This document shows, piece by piece, positions 1 to 7,735 of a DNA stretch of 40,458 nt; position 1 is the stretch's first letter; the number at the start of each line of letters is the position of its first letter. The translations under genes were made by a program, and so were the position numbers. The DNA lies in contig NZ_BDBY01000167.1 of NCBI RefSeq assembly GCF_001613225.1, forward strand, positions 1 to 40,458. The letters run 5' to 3'. Source of the stretch: Nocardia pseudovaccinii NBRC 100343. GTDB taxonomy: Bacteria > Actinomycetota > Actinomycetes > Mycobacteriales > Mycobacteriaceae. The notes beneath the pieces were generated by a model that saw nothing but the letters and a program-made list of their open reading frames with translations, did not search any database and was not told where the DNA came from.

Positions 1-8
1 CGCCCTGG

Positions 9-383
9 TCACTGCAGCCACCCGCGCTGCTGACGGTCCCGGGAGTATTCGTCGTCATCAGCCGGGGCTACCACGCGATCACGGTTGGGCTTGCGGGTGC
101 CCGGGATGACGGTGTTCCCGGCGGGCATCGGCCGGTCCGGCGGCCGCTGGTCCTCTATTGGTTCAGACCGGAGTCGCACCAACTCGGCTTCGCCCTGGGC
201 GGCCAGCCGTTGCCGTTCCTCCTCCGGCATGTCCGCGAACTGCTGCATGGCGGCGGGCAACGTGCGATCGAGCACCCGATTGAATGCCTCGCTGTGCATC
301 AATTCGCGTGCGCTGCCCTTGCCTTCGAGGACACCGCGCAGCTGCATCTTCAATTGCGGATCGGTGGTGGTATCCATCAGCAC
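9..383 (-). CDS. Unknown small acidic/charged protein, start uncertain
   Basis: No recognised family. From the first ATG the product is 124 aa: an alpha-helical N-terminal half (ELMHSEAFNRVL, MQQFADMPEEERQRL) and a Pro/Arg/Asp-rich, probably disordered C-terminal tail ending GWLQ. The frame stays open upstream to a TAA at 507-509 (the stop of the glyoxalase-like gene, same frame) and reads like protein (DLAHGDLGASRQLSRAIRV). No ATG, GTG or TTG lies in that extension beyond a GTG six bases before the ATG. A clean Shine-Dalgarno complement (CCTCC at 448-452 on +) sits 7 nt before an in-frame ATT (438-440), which would give 143 aa. So either the start is a rare ATT, or the gene has lost its 5' end. 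The second view is favoured by the scrambled sequence at 440-545. Confidence 0.5.
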   Translation of the reverse strand: MLMDTTTDPQLKMQLRGVLEGKGSARELMHSEAFNRVLDRTLPAAMQQFADMPEEERQRLAAQGEAELVRLRSEPIEDQRPPDRPMPAGNTVIPGTRKPNRDRVVAPADDDEYSRDRQQRGWLQ

Positions 384-442
384 CCGAATCGCCCGGGACA
401 GTTGGCGTGAGGCCCCGAGATCGCCGTGGGCCAGATCAATGG

Positions 443-545
443 CTCTACCTCCGTGGAAATGGCTGTCGAGAGCTGCGTGAAATAGACTTGGGCGCTGGTC
501 GCCGCGTTACCGTCCCACGTCGCGTCGACAGTCGTCGCGGCCGTC
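443..545 (-). pseudogene. Fragment resembling a WXG100-like (ESX-type) protein
   Basis: In the frame +1 to the flanking genes, the minus strand encodes ATWDGNAATSAQVYF followed by TQLSTAI. The W-x-G core, Ala-rich flanks and YF are typical of WXG100-like helical-hairpin proteins of actinobacteria. Only about 30 residues look coherent. Before them the frame merges into the glyoxalase-like gene, and after them it runs to a stop at 377 through unconvincing sequence. I read it as a remnant left by deletion or recombination. The call rests on one motif and could be chance. Confidence 0.3.
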
Positions 546-902
546 GGGATCGCTGATGTCGAGGGCGGCGCCGTAGGGCCCACGGTCGTGGATCTCGCCG
601 TGGGGTGCGCCGAGTTCGTCGGCGCGCCTGATCAGTTCGGTGAAGGTCTCGAGGGAGTCGACCTCGAGCGCAAAGGCGTCGAAGTCGTTGAGGTGGGGGT
701 GGCTCGCGCAGTAGGCGCGTTCGCGGAGGCCGATGTGGAGATCGGCGTTGGGTTCGAGGAGGACTACGCCGCGGACGGCGTCTTCCTCATAGACCTCGAA
801 GACGGGTTCGAGGTCCAAGAGTTCGCGGTACCAGGCGACGCTTTTGGCGAGGTTGCTGACGGGGAGCTTTACCTGGCGGATCTTGTTGATTCCGAGCGGC
901 AT
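507..902 (-). CDS. VOC/glyoxalase-family protein with aberrant C-terminus
   Basis: 131 aa from the ATG at 902 (MPLGINKIRQ); longer in-frame starts add only low-complexity Pro/Thr sequence. The pattern is that of a vicinal-oxygen-chelate (glyoxalase/bleomycin-resistance) protein: a first beta strand IRQVKLPVSNL, then SVAWYRELLDLEPVFE, VVLLEPNADLHIGL, FDAFALEVDSLETF and the terminal YGAALDISDPDG. Members normally continue after DPDG with a strand such as hydrophobic-x-hydrophobic-W. Here it breaks off into an Arg/Asp tail (RDDCRRDVGR), exactly where the WXG-like fragment starts in another frame. The last strand is therefore probably replaced by foreign sequence. Substrate cannot be assigned; a metal-dependent lyase/dioxygenase or antibiotic-binding role is typical. 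Transcribed divergently from the sugar transporter. Confidence 0.7.
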   Translation of the reverse strand: MPLGINKIRQVKLPVSNLAKSVAWYRELLDLEPVFEVYEEDAVRGVVLLEPNADLHIGLRERAYCASHPHLNDFDAFALEVDSLETFTELIRRADELGAPHGEIHDRGPYGAALDISDPDGRDDCRRDVGR

Positions 903-998
903 CGGCGGGGTCCTCTGCGTCGACGGCGGTTGGGGTAACGCTACTCGGTGGGGCGTTGAGTGGGCTGTCGATCGGGGCCGCGCCACACCGTAGCCGGA

Positions 999-1017
999 TT
1001 GTTATGGCAAACAACAA
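999..1017 (+). promoter_or_regulatory. Operator-like palindrome 1 upstream of the sugar transporter
   Basis: TTGTT and AACAA arms enclose 9 nt. It shares TGTTNNNNCAAACAACA with a second copy exactly 60 bp downstream (1060). On the reverse strand both read like the XylR/ROK operator core (TTGTTTG...CAACA or similar). The natural ligand is the ROK protein encoded at 4321. This is inference from position and symmetry. Confidence 0.5.
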
Positions 1018-1059
1018 ATATCTTTGCGAAACGGCTGTGCTTCGGGTCACAGTGGAATA

Positions 1060-1076
1060 TGTTGCACCAAACAACA
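1060..1076 (+). promoter_or_regulatory. Operator-like palindrome 2 upstream of the sugar transporter
   Basis: Perfect TGTTG...CAACA arms around 7 nt, ending 49 bp before the ATG at 1126. The reverse complement contains TGTTTGGTGCAACA, very close to the TGTTTGGGCAACA core I recall for Bacillus XylR operators. Together with the copy at 999-1017 it suggests cooperative repression by the downstream ROK regulator. Confidence 0.55.
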
Positions 1077-1125
1077 TTCGCTGCCTGGTCTGATCGGGCG
1101 GTGGTTCGACGAAAGGCTCGCCCTC

Positions 1126-2208
1126 ATGCGTAAGGGGATCCTCGGCATTGCGGCCGTATCGGTCGCGCTTCTCACCTCGCTCACTGCCTGCGGGGACGAC
1201 AACAAGGACTCCGGGGGTGGGGGCGCCAAGATCGGGGTGATCCTGCCGGACAGTAAGACTTCCGCGCGGTGGGAGACGGCGGATCGGAAGTATCTACAGG
1301 CTGCGTTCGACGCGGCAGGGATCAAGGCGGATATCCAGAACGCGCAGGGGGATAAGAACGCCTTCCAGACCATCGCGGATCAGATGATCACCAATGGCGC
1401 CTCGGTGCTGATGATCACCAACCTCGACAGCGGGACCGGCAAGGCCGTGATCCAGAAGGCGAAGTCGCAGGGTGTGACCGTAATCGATTACGACAGGCTG
1501 ACTCTCGGCGGTGGGGCGCCGTTCTATGTGTCGTTCGACAATGTGAAGGTCGGCAAGTTGATGGGGGACGGGCTGTCCAAGTGCCTCACCGATAAGAAGG
1601 CGGTCAATCCGATCGTCGCGTATCTGAATGGCGGTCCCACCGACAACAACGCGACGCTGTTCAAGAACGGCTACGACAGCGTGCTGAAGCCGAAGTTCGA
1701 TTCCGGTGAGTATGCGAAGGGGCCGGATCAGGCGGTGCCGGAGTGGGATAACACCAAGGCGGGCACCATTTTCGAGCAGATGCTCACCGGCACGCCGAAT
1801 CTCGGCGGTGTGGTCGCGGCCAACGACGGGCTCGGCAATGCCGCGATCGCGGTACTGAAGAAGCAGAAGCTGAACGGCCAGATCCCGGTGACCGGCCAGG
1901 ATGCCACGGTCCAGGGCCTGCAGAACGTGCTCGCGGGCGATCAGTGCATGACCGTCTACAAGGCCATCAAGTTGGAGGCCGATGCCGGTGCGAAGTTGGC
2001 GATCGCACTCGCGAAGGGGGAGAAGGGCGAGGCGAACAGCGCCGTCGACGATCCCGAGGCGAAGGCGAAAGTGCCCGCGGTGCTGCTGGAACCGAAGGCG
2101 ATCTTCAAGGAGAACGTCAACGACGTCGTCGCGGACGGCTATGTCACCAAGGCCGAGCTGTGCACCGGCGAATTCGCCAAGCTCTGCGCGGATAACGGGG
2201 TCCGCTGA
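1126..2208 (+). CDS. xylF: Sugar (xylose-type) ABC transporter substrate-binding lipoprotein
   Basis: 360 aa. The start is the ATG at 1126, preceded by GAAAGG and followed at once by a lipoprotein signal (MRKGILGIAAVSVALLTSL, lipobox LTAC, Cys then GDD). The mature part is a type I periplasmic-binding-protein fold of the XylF/RbsB group: KIGVILPDSKTSARWETADR, QMITNGASVLMITNLDSG, VIDYDRL, AYLNGGPTDNNA, VVAANDGLGNAAI, VTGQDATVQGLQNVLAGDQ. It captures an extracellular monosaccharide, most likely D-xylose, and delivers it to the permease encoded at 3052. It heads a cistron set binding protein - ATPase - permease - ROK repressor. Two palindromes precede it. A 15-bp hairpin just after its stop probably keeps this component in excess over the membrane parts. 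The exact sugar is inferred from family resemblance and needs binding data. Confidence 0.88.
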   Translation: MRKGILGIAAVSVALLTSLTACGDDNKDSGGGGAKIGVILPDSKTSARWETADRKYLQAAFDAAGIKADIQNAQGDKNAFQTIADQMITNGASVLMITNLDSGTGKAVIQKAKSQGVTVIDYDRLTLGGGAPFYVSFDNVKVGKLMGDGLSKCLTDKKAVNPIVAYLNGGPTDNNATLFKNGYDSVLKPKFDSGEYAKGPDQAVPEWDNTKAGTIFEQMLTGTPNLGGVVAANDGLGNAAIAVLKKQKLNGQIPVTGQDATVQGLQNVLAGDQCMTVYKAIKLEADAGAKLAIALAKGEKGEANSAVDDPEAKAKVPAVLLEPKAIFKENVNDVVADGYVTKAELCTGEFAKLCADNGVR

Positions 2209-2219
2209 TCGTGTTATCA

Positions 2220-2261
2220 CGCCCCTTCCGCGATTTCGATGAGGGGATCGCGGAAGGGGCG
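2220..2261 (+). terminator. Intercistronic hairpin between binding protein and ATPase genes
   Basis: Arms CGCCCCTTCCGCGAT (2220-2234) and its exact complement (2247-2261) around a 12-nt loop: a 15-bp perfect stem with no U-tract. It begins 11 nt after the lipoprotein stop and ends just before the ATPase gene's ribosome-binding site. It probably works as a partial terminator or 3'-end mRNA stabiliser, giving more binding protein than ATPase/permease. Confidence 0.75.
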
Positions 2262-2284
2262 CCCCAACTTGAGGAGCTCCACCC

Positions 2285-3055
2285 ATGCCGGATACCCCGG
2301 TCATCGAATTACGCGGGATAGAGAAGAGTTTCGGTCCCGTCCATGTCCTGCACAAGGTCGCGTTCTCCGCGTACTCGGGTGAGGTGACGGCGCTGGTCGG
2401 CGATAACGGCGCGGGCAAGTCCACCCTGGTCAAGTGCATCGGCGGCACCCATCCGATCGATTCGGGGGAATTCCTGTTCGAGAGCAAACCGGTGCGTGTG
2501 CACAGTCCGCGGGACGCCGCCGACCTCGGGATCGAGATCGTCTACCAGGATCTCGCGCTCTGCGACAACCTCGACATCGTGCAGAACATGTTCCTCGGCC
2601 GGGAGAAGAAGCACGGCCTGGTTCTCGACGAGTACGGGATGGAGGAGCTGGCCGGAAAGACCTTGGCGGGCCTCTCGGTTCGGACGGTGAAGTCGGTGCG
2701 ACAGCAGGTGGCGAGTCTGTCCGGCGGTCAGCGCCAGACGGTCGCGATCGCGAAAGCCGTGCTGTGGAACAGCAAAGTGGTGATCCTGGACGAGCCGACG
2801 GCCGCGCTGGGTGTCGCTCAGACCCAGCAGGTGCTCGAACTGGTTCGCCGACTCGCCGACAAAGGCCTTGCGGTGGTGCTGATTTCGCACAATATGAACG
2901 ACGTTTTCGCGGTCTCGGATCGGATCGCCGCACTGTATCTCGGCCGGATGGCGGCCCAAGTGCGCACCGCCGACGTGACGCACGCGCAGGTCGTCGAACT
3001 GATCACCGCCGGTCGCAGCGGAAGCCTCGGCCTCGGAAATGGAGCAAGTGTATGA
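2285..3055 (+). CDS. xylG: Sugar ABC transporter ATP-binding protein
   Basis: 256 aa, one nucleotide-binding domain; the Gram-negative counterpart has two fused copies. Seen: Walker A GDNGAGKST (about residue 39), Q-loop region EIVYQDLALCDNLD, signature SLSGGQRQTVAIAK, Walker B VVILDEPTAALG and H-loop VVLISHNMNDV. The start ATG follows GAGGAG by a normal spacing. It powers uptake of the sugar bound by the upstream lipoprotein and must act as a homodimer with the permease. Its stop overlaps the permease start in an ATGA, so the two are translationally coupled. The TSARWE-type binding protein and the AraH/RbsC-type permease beside it support a monosaccharide, probably xylose, substrate. Confidence 0.9.
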   Translation: MPDTPVIELRGIEKSFGPVHVLHKVAFSAYSGEVTALVGDNGAGKSTLVKCIGGTHPIDSGEFLFESKPVRVHSPRDAADLGIEIVYQDLALCDNLDIVQNMFLGREKKHGLVLDEYGMEELAGKTLAGLSVRTVKSVRQQVASLSGGQRQTVAIAKAVLWNSKVVILDEPTAALGVAQTQQVLELVRRLADKGLAVVLISHNMNDVFAVSDRIAALYLGRMAAQVRTADVTHAQVVELITAGRSGSLGLGNGASV

Positions 3056-4293
3056 GCGCCGTGGTTACGGATAAGTTCGAGGCCACGTCCTCGCCGGTGA
3101 CCGAGCTGGTCAACTCGTATGTCGGACGGGTGCGCAGCGGGAATATGGGTGCGCTGCCGTCGATTATCGCGCTGGCCGTGCTGTCGGTGGTGTTCTGGAT
3201 CGCGCGACCGGTGTTCATGACGCAGGGCAATTTCGCGAATCTCCTGACCCAGGGTGCGGCCATCGCGGTGATCGCGATGGGGCTGATCTTTGTATTGCTG
3301 CTCGGTGAGATCGATCTGTCGGCCGGATTCGCCAGTGGCGTGTGTGCGGCGGTGCTCGCCGTATTGCTCACTGATAAGGGATGGCCCTGGTACGCGGCGG
3401 TTCTCGTCTCGCTGCTCACCGGCGTCGCGATCGGGCTGACCATCGGTGCGATCGTGGTGAAGATCGGAATCCCTTCGTTCGTGGTGACATTGGCGGCGTT
3501 CCTGGCATTGCAGGGTGTCGCGCTGAAGATCATGGACAACGGGCGCAATATCTCGATCCACGACGAGACGATCGTCGCGATCGCCAATAAGAATGTGCCG
3601 CCTTGGCTCGGCTGGGTCATGTACGTGGTGCTGCTGGCCGGATTCGCGTTGATCCAATACCGAAAACTGCGGGCGCGCACCAAACTCGGTCTCACCGGTG
3701 AGACCGCGCCGGTGATCGCACTGCGGATCGCGGCGGTCGCCGTGGTGGCGGGCGCTGCGGTGCTGATCCTCAATGACGAACGCAGTCGCAACCCGGCGAT
3801 CAACTCGCTCGAGGGCATGCCGATCGTGGTGCCGTTGATCGTTGCGCTGCTGCTGCTTTGGACGTTCGTGCTCAACCGCACCTCGTTCGGCAGACATATC
3901 TATGCGGTCGGCGGCAGTACGGAAGCGGCCCAGCGCGCGGGCATTCCAGTCGATCGGATCAAGATCTGTGCCTTCGTGCTGTGTTCGACAATGGCCGCGG
4001 TGGGCGGGCTGATCGCGGCATCGCGGGCCAACTCCGTCGATCCGAATACCGGCGGCAGTGATGTGTTGCTGACGGCTGTCGGAGCGGCCGTGATCGGCGG
4101 TACGAGTCTGTTCGGCGGGCGCGGCCGGATGCTCGACGCGGTGCTCGGTGCGGCGGTGGTCGCGGTGATCAATAACGGAATGGGCCTGATGGGCTACAGC
4201 GCGGGCACCAAATTCGTTGTGACAGGATTCGTGCTGCTGTTGGCAGCGGGAGTGGACGCGCTCTCGCGCAAGCGTGCGTTGCCAGGAAGTTGA
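3052..4293 (+). CDS. xylH: Sugar ABC transporter permease
   Basis: 413 aa from the ATG at 3052, which overlaps the ATPase stop (ATGA). About ten hydrophobic segments are visible (for example ALPSIIALAVLSVVFWIA, AAIAVIAMGLIFVLLLG, FVVTLAAFLALQGVAL, PIVVPLIVALLLLWTFVL). The conserved features of the ribose/xylose/arabinose permease group are present: LLGEIDLSAG near the N-terminus, GRHIYAVGGSTEAAQRAGI, and GGTSLFGGRGRMLDAVLGA near the C-terminus. It is longer than RbsC, like XylH-type permeases, with an extra central segment. It forms the membrane channel with the ATPase encoded just upstream. The next gene, the ROK repressor, begins 28 nt downstream, so all four genes are likely one transcript. 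Confidence 0.9.
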   Translation: MSAVVTDKFEATSSPVTELVNSYVGRVRSGNMGALPSIIALAVLSVVFWIARPVFMTQGNFANLLTQGAAIAVIAMGLIFVLLLGEIDLSAGFASGVCAAVLAVLLTDKGWPWYAAVLVSLLTGVAIGLTIGAIVVKIGIPSFVVTLAAFLALQGVALKIMDNGRNISIHDETIVAIANKNVPPWLGWVMYVVLLAGFALIQYRKLRARTKLGLTGETAPVIALRIAAVAVVAGAAVLILNDERSRNPAINSLEGMPIVVPLIVALLLLWTFVLNRTSFGRHIYAVGGSTEAAQRAGIPVDRIKICAFVLCSTMAAVGGLIAASRANSVDPNTGGSDVLLTAVGAAVIGGTSLFGGRGRMLDAVLGAAVVAVINNGMGLMGYSAGTKFVVTGFVLLLAAGVDALSRKRALPGS

Positions 4294-4320
4294 CCAACGA
4301 CCGGGAGGAGGTTCGCCCGA

Positions 4321-5514
4321 ATGAGAGCTGCACCTTCCCCGGACGAGATCCGGCGGCAGAACCTTGCCGTGCTGCTGCGGCATGTCCACTCCAGCGGACC
4401 CATGTCCCGGACCGCGCTCGCCGAGCGAATGGGGCTCAATCGCAGCACCATTCTGGCGCTGACCGCCGACCTCGCTGCCGCCGGTCTGGTCAGCGAGGAG
4501 CTGCCGGGACAGACGGGGAAGGCGGGACGGCCGTCGCTGGTGGTGCGGCCGGAATCGGAGCGGGTCTACGGGTTGGCGCTGGATGTCGGGGCGGATCGGC
4601 TCGCGGCGGCCCGGGTCGGCCTGGGCGGGGTGGTGCTCGATCGGCGGGAAACGCGCCGTCCCAGTGGGACATTCGATCCGACTGATGTGATCGGTGCGCT
4701 GGTGGACCTCGCGGAGAACATGATCCGCGGGTCCGGGCCCGAAACGGTGTGTGTGGGTGTGGGAGTCGCGTTCTGTGGAATGGTGCGCGAGGAGGACGGG
4801 GTCGTTCGGTACGGGCCGAATATCGGGTGGGTGGATGTGCCGGTCGGGGCGCTGCTTTCGGAGCGACTCGGGTTGCGCGTAGTGGTCGGTAATAATGCCA
4901 ACCTCGGTGCGCTTGCCGAACGGGAGCGCGGCGTCGGCGTCGGGGTCGCGGACATGATCTATCTGCACGGTGAGGTCGGTATCGGGGGCGGAATCATCAT
5001 GGGCGGCAAGCTGCTCGGTGGTGAGGGCGGATATGGCGGCGAGGTCGGGCACATGATCGTGAATCCGGGTGGGCGGGCGTGCACGTGTGGGTCGCATGGT
5101 TGTCTGGAGGCCGAGGCGGGCGAGCTCGCGTTGATCGCGGCCGCCGGGCGGCCGGATCTCACCGGGCGTGCGGCGGTGGAGGCGATCGTGGATGCCGCGG
5201 CGCGCGGTGATGCCACTGCCCGAGATGCGTTGCACCAGGTGGGGGATTGGCTCGGATACGGCGTTGCCAACCTGGTCAATATCTTCAATCCGACGATGGT
5301 CGTGTTCGGTGGGGTGCTTCGCGAGATCTACCTCGCCTCCGCCGCGCAGGTCCGCAGCAGGCTCGCGGTGAACGGTCTACTCGCGGTGCGTGAACGAGTT
5401 CGCTTGCGCACCTCCGCACTTGCCGACGACGCCCCCCTCGTCGGTGCCGCCGAACTGGCCTTCACCGACGTCCTCACCGACCCGCTGCAAACCCTGGCCC
5501 GCATCTCCGGCTGA
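4321..5514 (+). CDS. ROK-family transcriptional repressor (XylR-like)
   Basis: 397 aa, ATG preceded by GGGAGGAGG. N-terminal winged helix-turn-helix (residues about 8-65: IRRQNLAVLLRHVHSSGPMS, RTALAERMGLNRSTI, LTADLAAAGLVSE). Then an actin-like ROK domain: LALDVGADRLAAARV phosphate-type loop, VGVGVAFCGMV, VVVGNNANLGALAE, GEVGIGGGII, and the ROK zinc signature GEVGHMIVNPGGRACTCGSH with GCLEAEAG (His and three Cys ligands). Repressors of this type bind the operator upstream of sugar genes and release on binding the sugar. The gene lies last in the transporter operon, and two palindromes occur upstream of the first gene, so autoregulation of the whole operon is expected. The inducer is presumably the transported sugar. 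Confidence 0.9.
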   Translation: MRAAPSPDEIRRQNLAVLLRHVHSSGPMSRTALAERMGLNRSTILALTADLAAAGLVSEELPGQTGKAGRPSLVVRPESERVYGLALDVGADRLAAARVGLGGVVLDRRETRRPSGTFDPTDVIGALVDLAENMIRGSGPETVCVGVGVAFCGMVREEDGVVRYGPNIGWVDVPVGALLSERLGLRVVVGNNANLGALAERERGVGVGVADMIYLHGEVGIGGGIIMGGKLLGGEGGYGGEVGHMIVNPGGRACTCGSHGCLEAEAGELALIAAAGRPDLTGRAAVEAIVDAAARGDATARDALHQVGDWLGYGVANLVNIFNPTMVVFGGVLREIYLASAAQVRSRLAVNGLLAVRERVRLRTSALADDAPLVGAAELAFTDVLTDPLQTLARISG

Positions 5515-5519
5515 CTCGC

Positions 5520-5590
5520 ATCAAGATCAGGTGGAATCTGTGCGGGCATCAGCCGAGAAGCCTCGACCAGCAGTGCCACCTGATCTTGAT
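5520..5590 (+). terminator. Perfect 15-bp inverted repeat after the ROK gene
   Basis: ATCAAGATCAGGTGG (5520-5534) and its exact complement (5576-5590) enclose 41 nt, 5 bp after the ROK stop. It probably ends the transporter transcript. The wide loop and AT-containing arms are unlike the compact GC hairpins elsewhere in the window, so a protein-binding or recombination role is possible. Confidence 0.5.
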
Positions 5591-5643
5591 TGTTGACGCC
5601 AGAGCGGTCGCTTGGGTGGTTTACCTGCGGCGATATTCGTGGA

Positions 5644-6246
5644 ATGCTGTCGCGGTCCGAGCTCGGGGGTAGTAGTTCGAACTCATTTGGGGGTGCTTCA
5701 TTGGAGAGACATCCGTCGGGGCTTTCGTATGCGCCGAGGACCGAGCCGCCGTTGTTGCCGTACCGTCCGGCCGGGAGCCGGGCGGAATTCGAGGATCCGC
5801 CGCGTGCGTCGCCGTGCCGTACGCCGTTATCGCGGAACGATCAGACCGGACGATCCGGTCCGGCGGGTGTGCGGCGGGCGCTCAGTGCCGGGCATGCCGA
5901 GTTGCCGCCGGTCGTCGAATTGGATTCGACGGCACAGCAATTCGTCGAGCGAGCGCTGCGGCTGGCACTCGAGATACTCGACCACCGCCGCCCCGTCGCC
6001 CAACTCGCCACCATGGCAACGCCCGCGGTGGTCTCAGCGGTGCGGACCATAGTCCGAGCCGACCTCGCACCCGGCCGCGCACTCGGCGTAGCGGTGCTCT
6101 ACCGCGCGGGCCTCATGATGGTCGACGCTTCGACCGCGGAAGTCTTCGCCACCTACGACCGCGGCCGCCAACACTTCGCCATAGCGGCACGCATCGCCCG
6201 CACCCGCTCAACGGACTGGCGGCTCACCGTTTTCCGGGTGCGGTAG
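5644..6246 (+). CDS. DUF6459-like (Rv3231-neighbourhood type) protein
   Basis: 200 aa from the ATG at 5644. An in-frame TTG at 5590 and a TTG at 5701 with a GGGGG stretch upstream are alternatives. The N-terminal third is disordered (LSYAPRTEPPLLPYRPAGSR). The C-terminal 110 residues form the recognisable part: STAQQFVERALRLALEILDH, RRPVAQLATMATPAVVSAV, LGVAVLYRAGLMMVDASTAE, VFATYDRGRQHFAIAARIAR, DWRLTVFRV. This order (helix, 'RP..QL', then three strands ending W-hydrophobic) matches the small actinobacterial DUF6459 family as I recall it. Those genes usually sit near secA; no secA lies here. The function of the family is unknown to me. A hairpin at 6272-6301 follows and likely ends the transcript. 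Confidence 0.6.
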   Translation: MLSRSELGGSSSNSFGGASLERHPSGLSYAPRTEPPLLPYRPAGSRAEFEDPPRASPCRTPLSRNDQTGRSGPAGVRRALSAGHAELPPVVELDSTAQQFVERALRLALEILDHRRPVAQLATMATPAVVSAVRTIVRADLAPGRALGVAVLYRAGLMMVDASTAEVFATYDRGRQHFAIAARIARTRSTDWRLTVFRVR

Positions 6247-6271
6247 GTTCCGACGCGCGATCCGATGGTCG

Positions 6272-6301
6272 CCACGGTGCTGATTTCGTTCCGCACCGTG
6301 G
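6272..6301 (+). terminator. Hairpin between DUF6459-like gene and FAD monooxygenase
   Basis: CCACGGTGC (6272-6280) and GCACCGTGG (6293-6301) form a perfect 9-bp stem with a 12-nt loop, 26 nt after the upstream stop. Likely terminator; no U-tract. Confidence 0.5.
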
Positions 6302-6435
6302 CTTGACCGCTCAGCCGCACCGATGAATTCTGGGTGGATCCGTCGTCGATACCTCTGGATACACCGACAGCGGTGCGTCAGAGCAGAAGCAATCGATCCG
6401 GGACAGTGATCCGGCGGGGTGAGTGGGAGGCAACA

Positions 6436-7659
6436 ATGAGCGGTACCAGAGTGTTGGTGGCGGGGGCGAGCATCGCGGGACCCGCGCTGGCCCACTGGCT
6501 GCGTCGGCGGGGAGCCGAGGTGACCGTGGTGGAGCGGGCCCCCGAGCTGCGTCCGGGTGGACAGGCGGTGGACGCACGCGGGGTGACCAAGGAGGTCATC
6601 CGGCGCATGGGGCTGGACGCGGCGGTGCGCGCGGCCTGCACCCAGACCATCGGCGCGCACACCGTGGACGCGGACGGCAACGTGCTGGAGACCTTCCGCG
6701 TGGACGACGACGGCGGCGACGGATTCATCGCGGAGATCGAGATCCTGCGCGGTGACTTGTCGCAGGTGCTCTACGACGACACCCGCGACGGTGTCGAATA
6801 CATTTTCGGCGACCGGATCGCCGAGCTCACCCAGGACGCCGACGGGGTCGACGTGGGTTTCGCGGGCGGCGACCGGCGACGTTTCGACCTGGTGATCGGA
6901 GCGGACGGGCTGCATTCGGCGCTGCGCACAATGGTTTTCGGACCGCATGAGCAGTTCGTCCGCCACCTCGGGCACGTGCTGGCCTTCTATAGCGTGCCCA
7001 ACGAGTTCGGGCTGGACCGCTGGCTGATCGAGTACCAGGAGTCCGGGCGCTCCGCCGGGCTGCGGCCCATCCAGGACGCCACCCGGGCGATGGCCATGTT
7101 CTCCTTCCCGGCGGCCGACCTCGACGTCGACTACCGCGATGTCGCGGCCCAGAAGCACTTGCTGCGCGAGCGGATTGGCGGGCTGGGCTGGTTGACCCCG
7201 GGCATCCTCGCGCACTTGGACGACACCCCGGACTTCTACCTCGACCAGGTCGCCCAGGTGGTGATGGACCGATGGTCGAGCGGGCGGGTGGGGCTGCTCG
7301 GGGACGCGGCGTTCAGCTCGTCGCCGATGTCCGGGCAGGGCACCGGGCTGGCCCTGGTCGGCGCCTACCTGCTGGCCGGAGAGCTGGCCGCCGCCGGGTG
7401 GGACCCGGCGGCCGGGTTCGCCGCCTACGAGGGCCGGATGCGCTCGTTCGTCGAGGCCAACCAGGAGATCGCCCAATTGAACGCCCGCAGCCGCGACGTC
7501 CCCGGGCCGGACACCGAGCCGGGCCCCGATTTCACCGGAGAGTGGTTCGCCGAGTTGGTCGAGCGCGCGATCAACGGCGTCGAGCTGCCCGACTACGCGG
7601 GGGTGCCGGACGCCGGGGCCCCGGCCGGAACGCCGATCGCCTCCTCGGCCAGGCCGTAG
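6436..7659 (+). CDS. FAD-dependent aromatic-type monooxygenase
   Basis: 407 aa. The ATG at 6436 is preceded by GGGAGG at 5 nt, which decides against the longer in-frame start. Class A flavoprotein monooxygenase: N-terminal FAD Rossmann loop VLVAGASIAGPALAHWL ending in VVERAPELR, the DG motif LVIGADGLHSALR (about residues 155-167), and the GD motif GRVGLLGDAAFSSSPMSGQG. These enzymes use NAD(P)H and O2 to hydroxylate aromatics, or in TetX/rifampicin monooxygenase relatives, antibiotics. The Ala-Ser replacement in the first glycine loop (GASIAG) is common in that TetX-like branch. It stands alone between two hairpins. Its third codon position is almost all G/C and more uniform than in the neighbours, which may mean a separate origin. 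The substrate is unknown. Confidence 0.85.
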   Translation: MSGTRVLVAGASIAGPALAHWLRRRGAEVTVVERAPELRPGGQAVDARGVTKEVIRRMGLDAAVRAACTQTIGAHTVDADGNVLETFRVDDDGGDGFIAEIEILRGDLSQVLYDDTRDGVEYIFGDRIAELTQDADGVDVGFAGGDRRRFDLVIGADGLHSALRTMVFGPHEQFVRHLGHVLAFYSVPNEFGLDRWLIEYQESGRSAGLRPIQDATRAMAMFSFPAADLDVDYRDVAAQKHLLRERIGGLGWLTPGILAHLDDTPDFYLDQVAQVVMDRWSSGRVGLLGDAAFSSSPMSGQGTGLALVGAYLLAGELAAAGWDPAAGFAAYEGRMRSFVEANQEIAQLNARSRDVPGPDTEPGPDFTGEWFAELVERAINGVELPDYAGVPDAGAPAGTPIASSARP

Positions 7660-7735
7660 GAGTCACATAACGTGCCGAGCGGGACAACGCCTCGGTCGGC
7701 CACCGCTGGACTGCGTCCGCTCACACCGCGATCCG

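Noticed and set aside
2434..3051. Long in-frame extension before the permease start
   Set aside because: It runs inside the ATPase gene in another frame; the ATGA overlap at 3052 and the usual permease length fix the start.
2818..5235. 805-codon open frame on the minus strand across the transporter
   Set aside because: Antisense to three genes with clear motifs; the His/Arg/Asp-rich translation is typical of shadow frames in GC-rich DNA.
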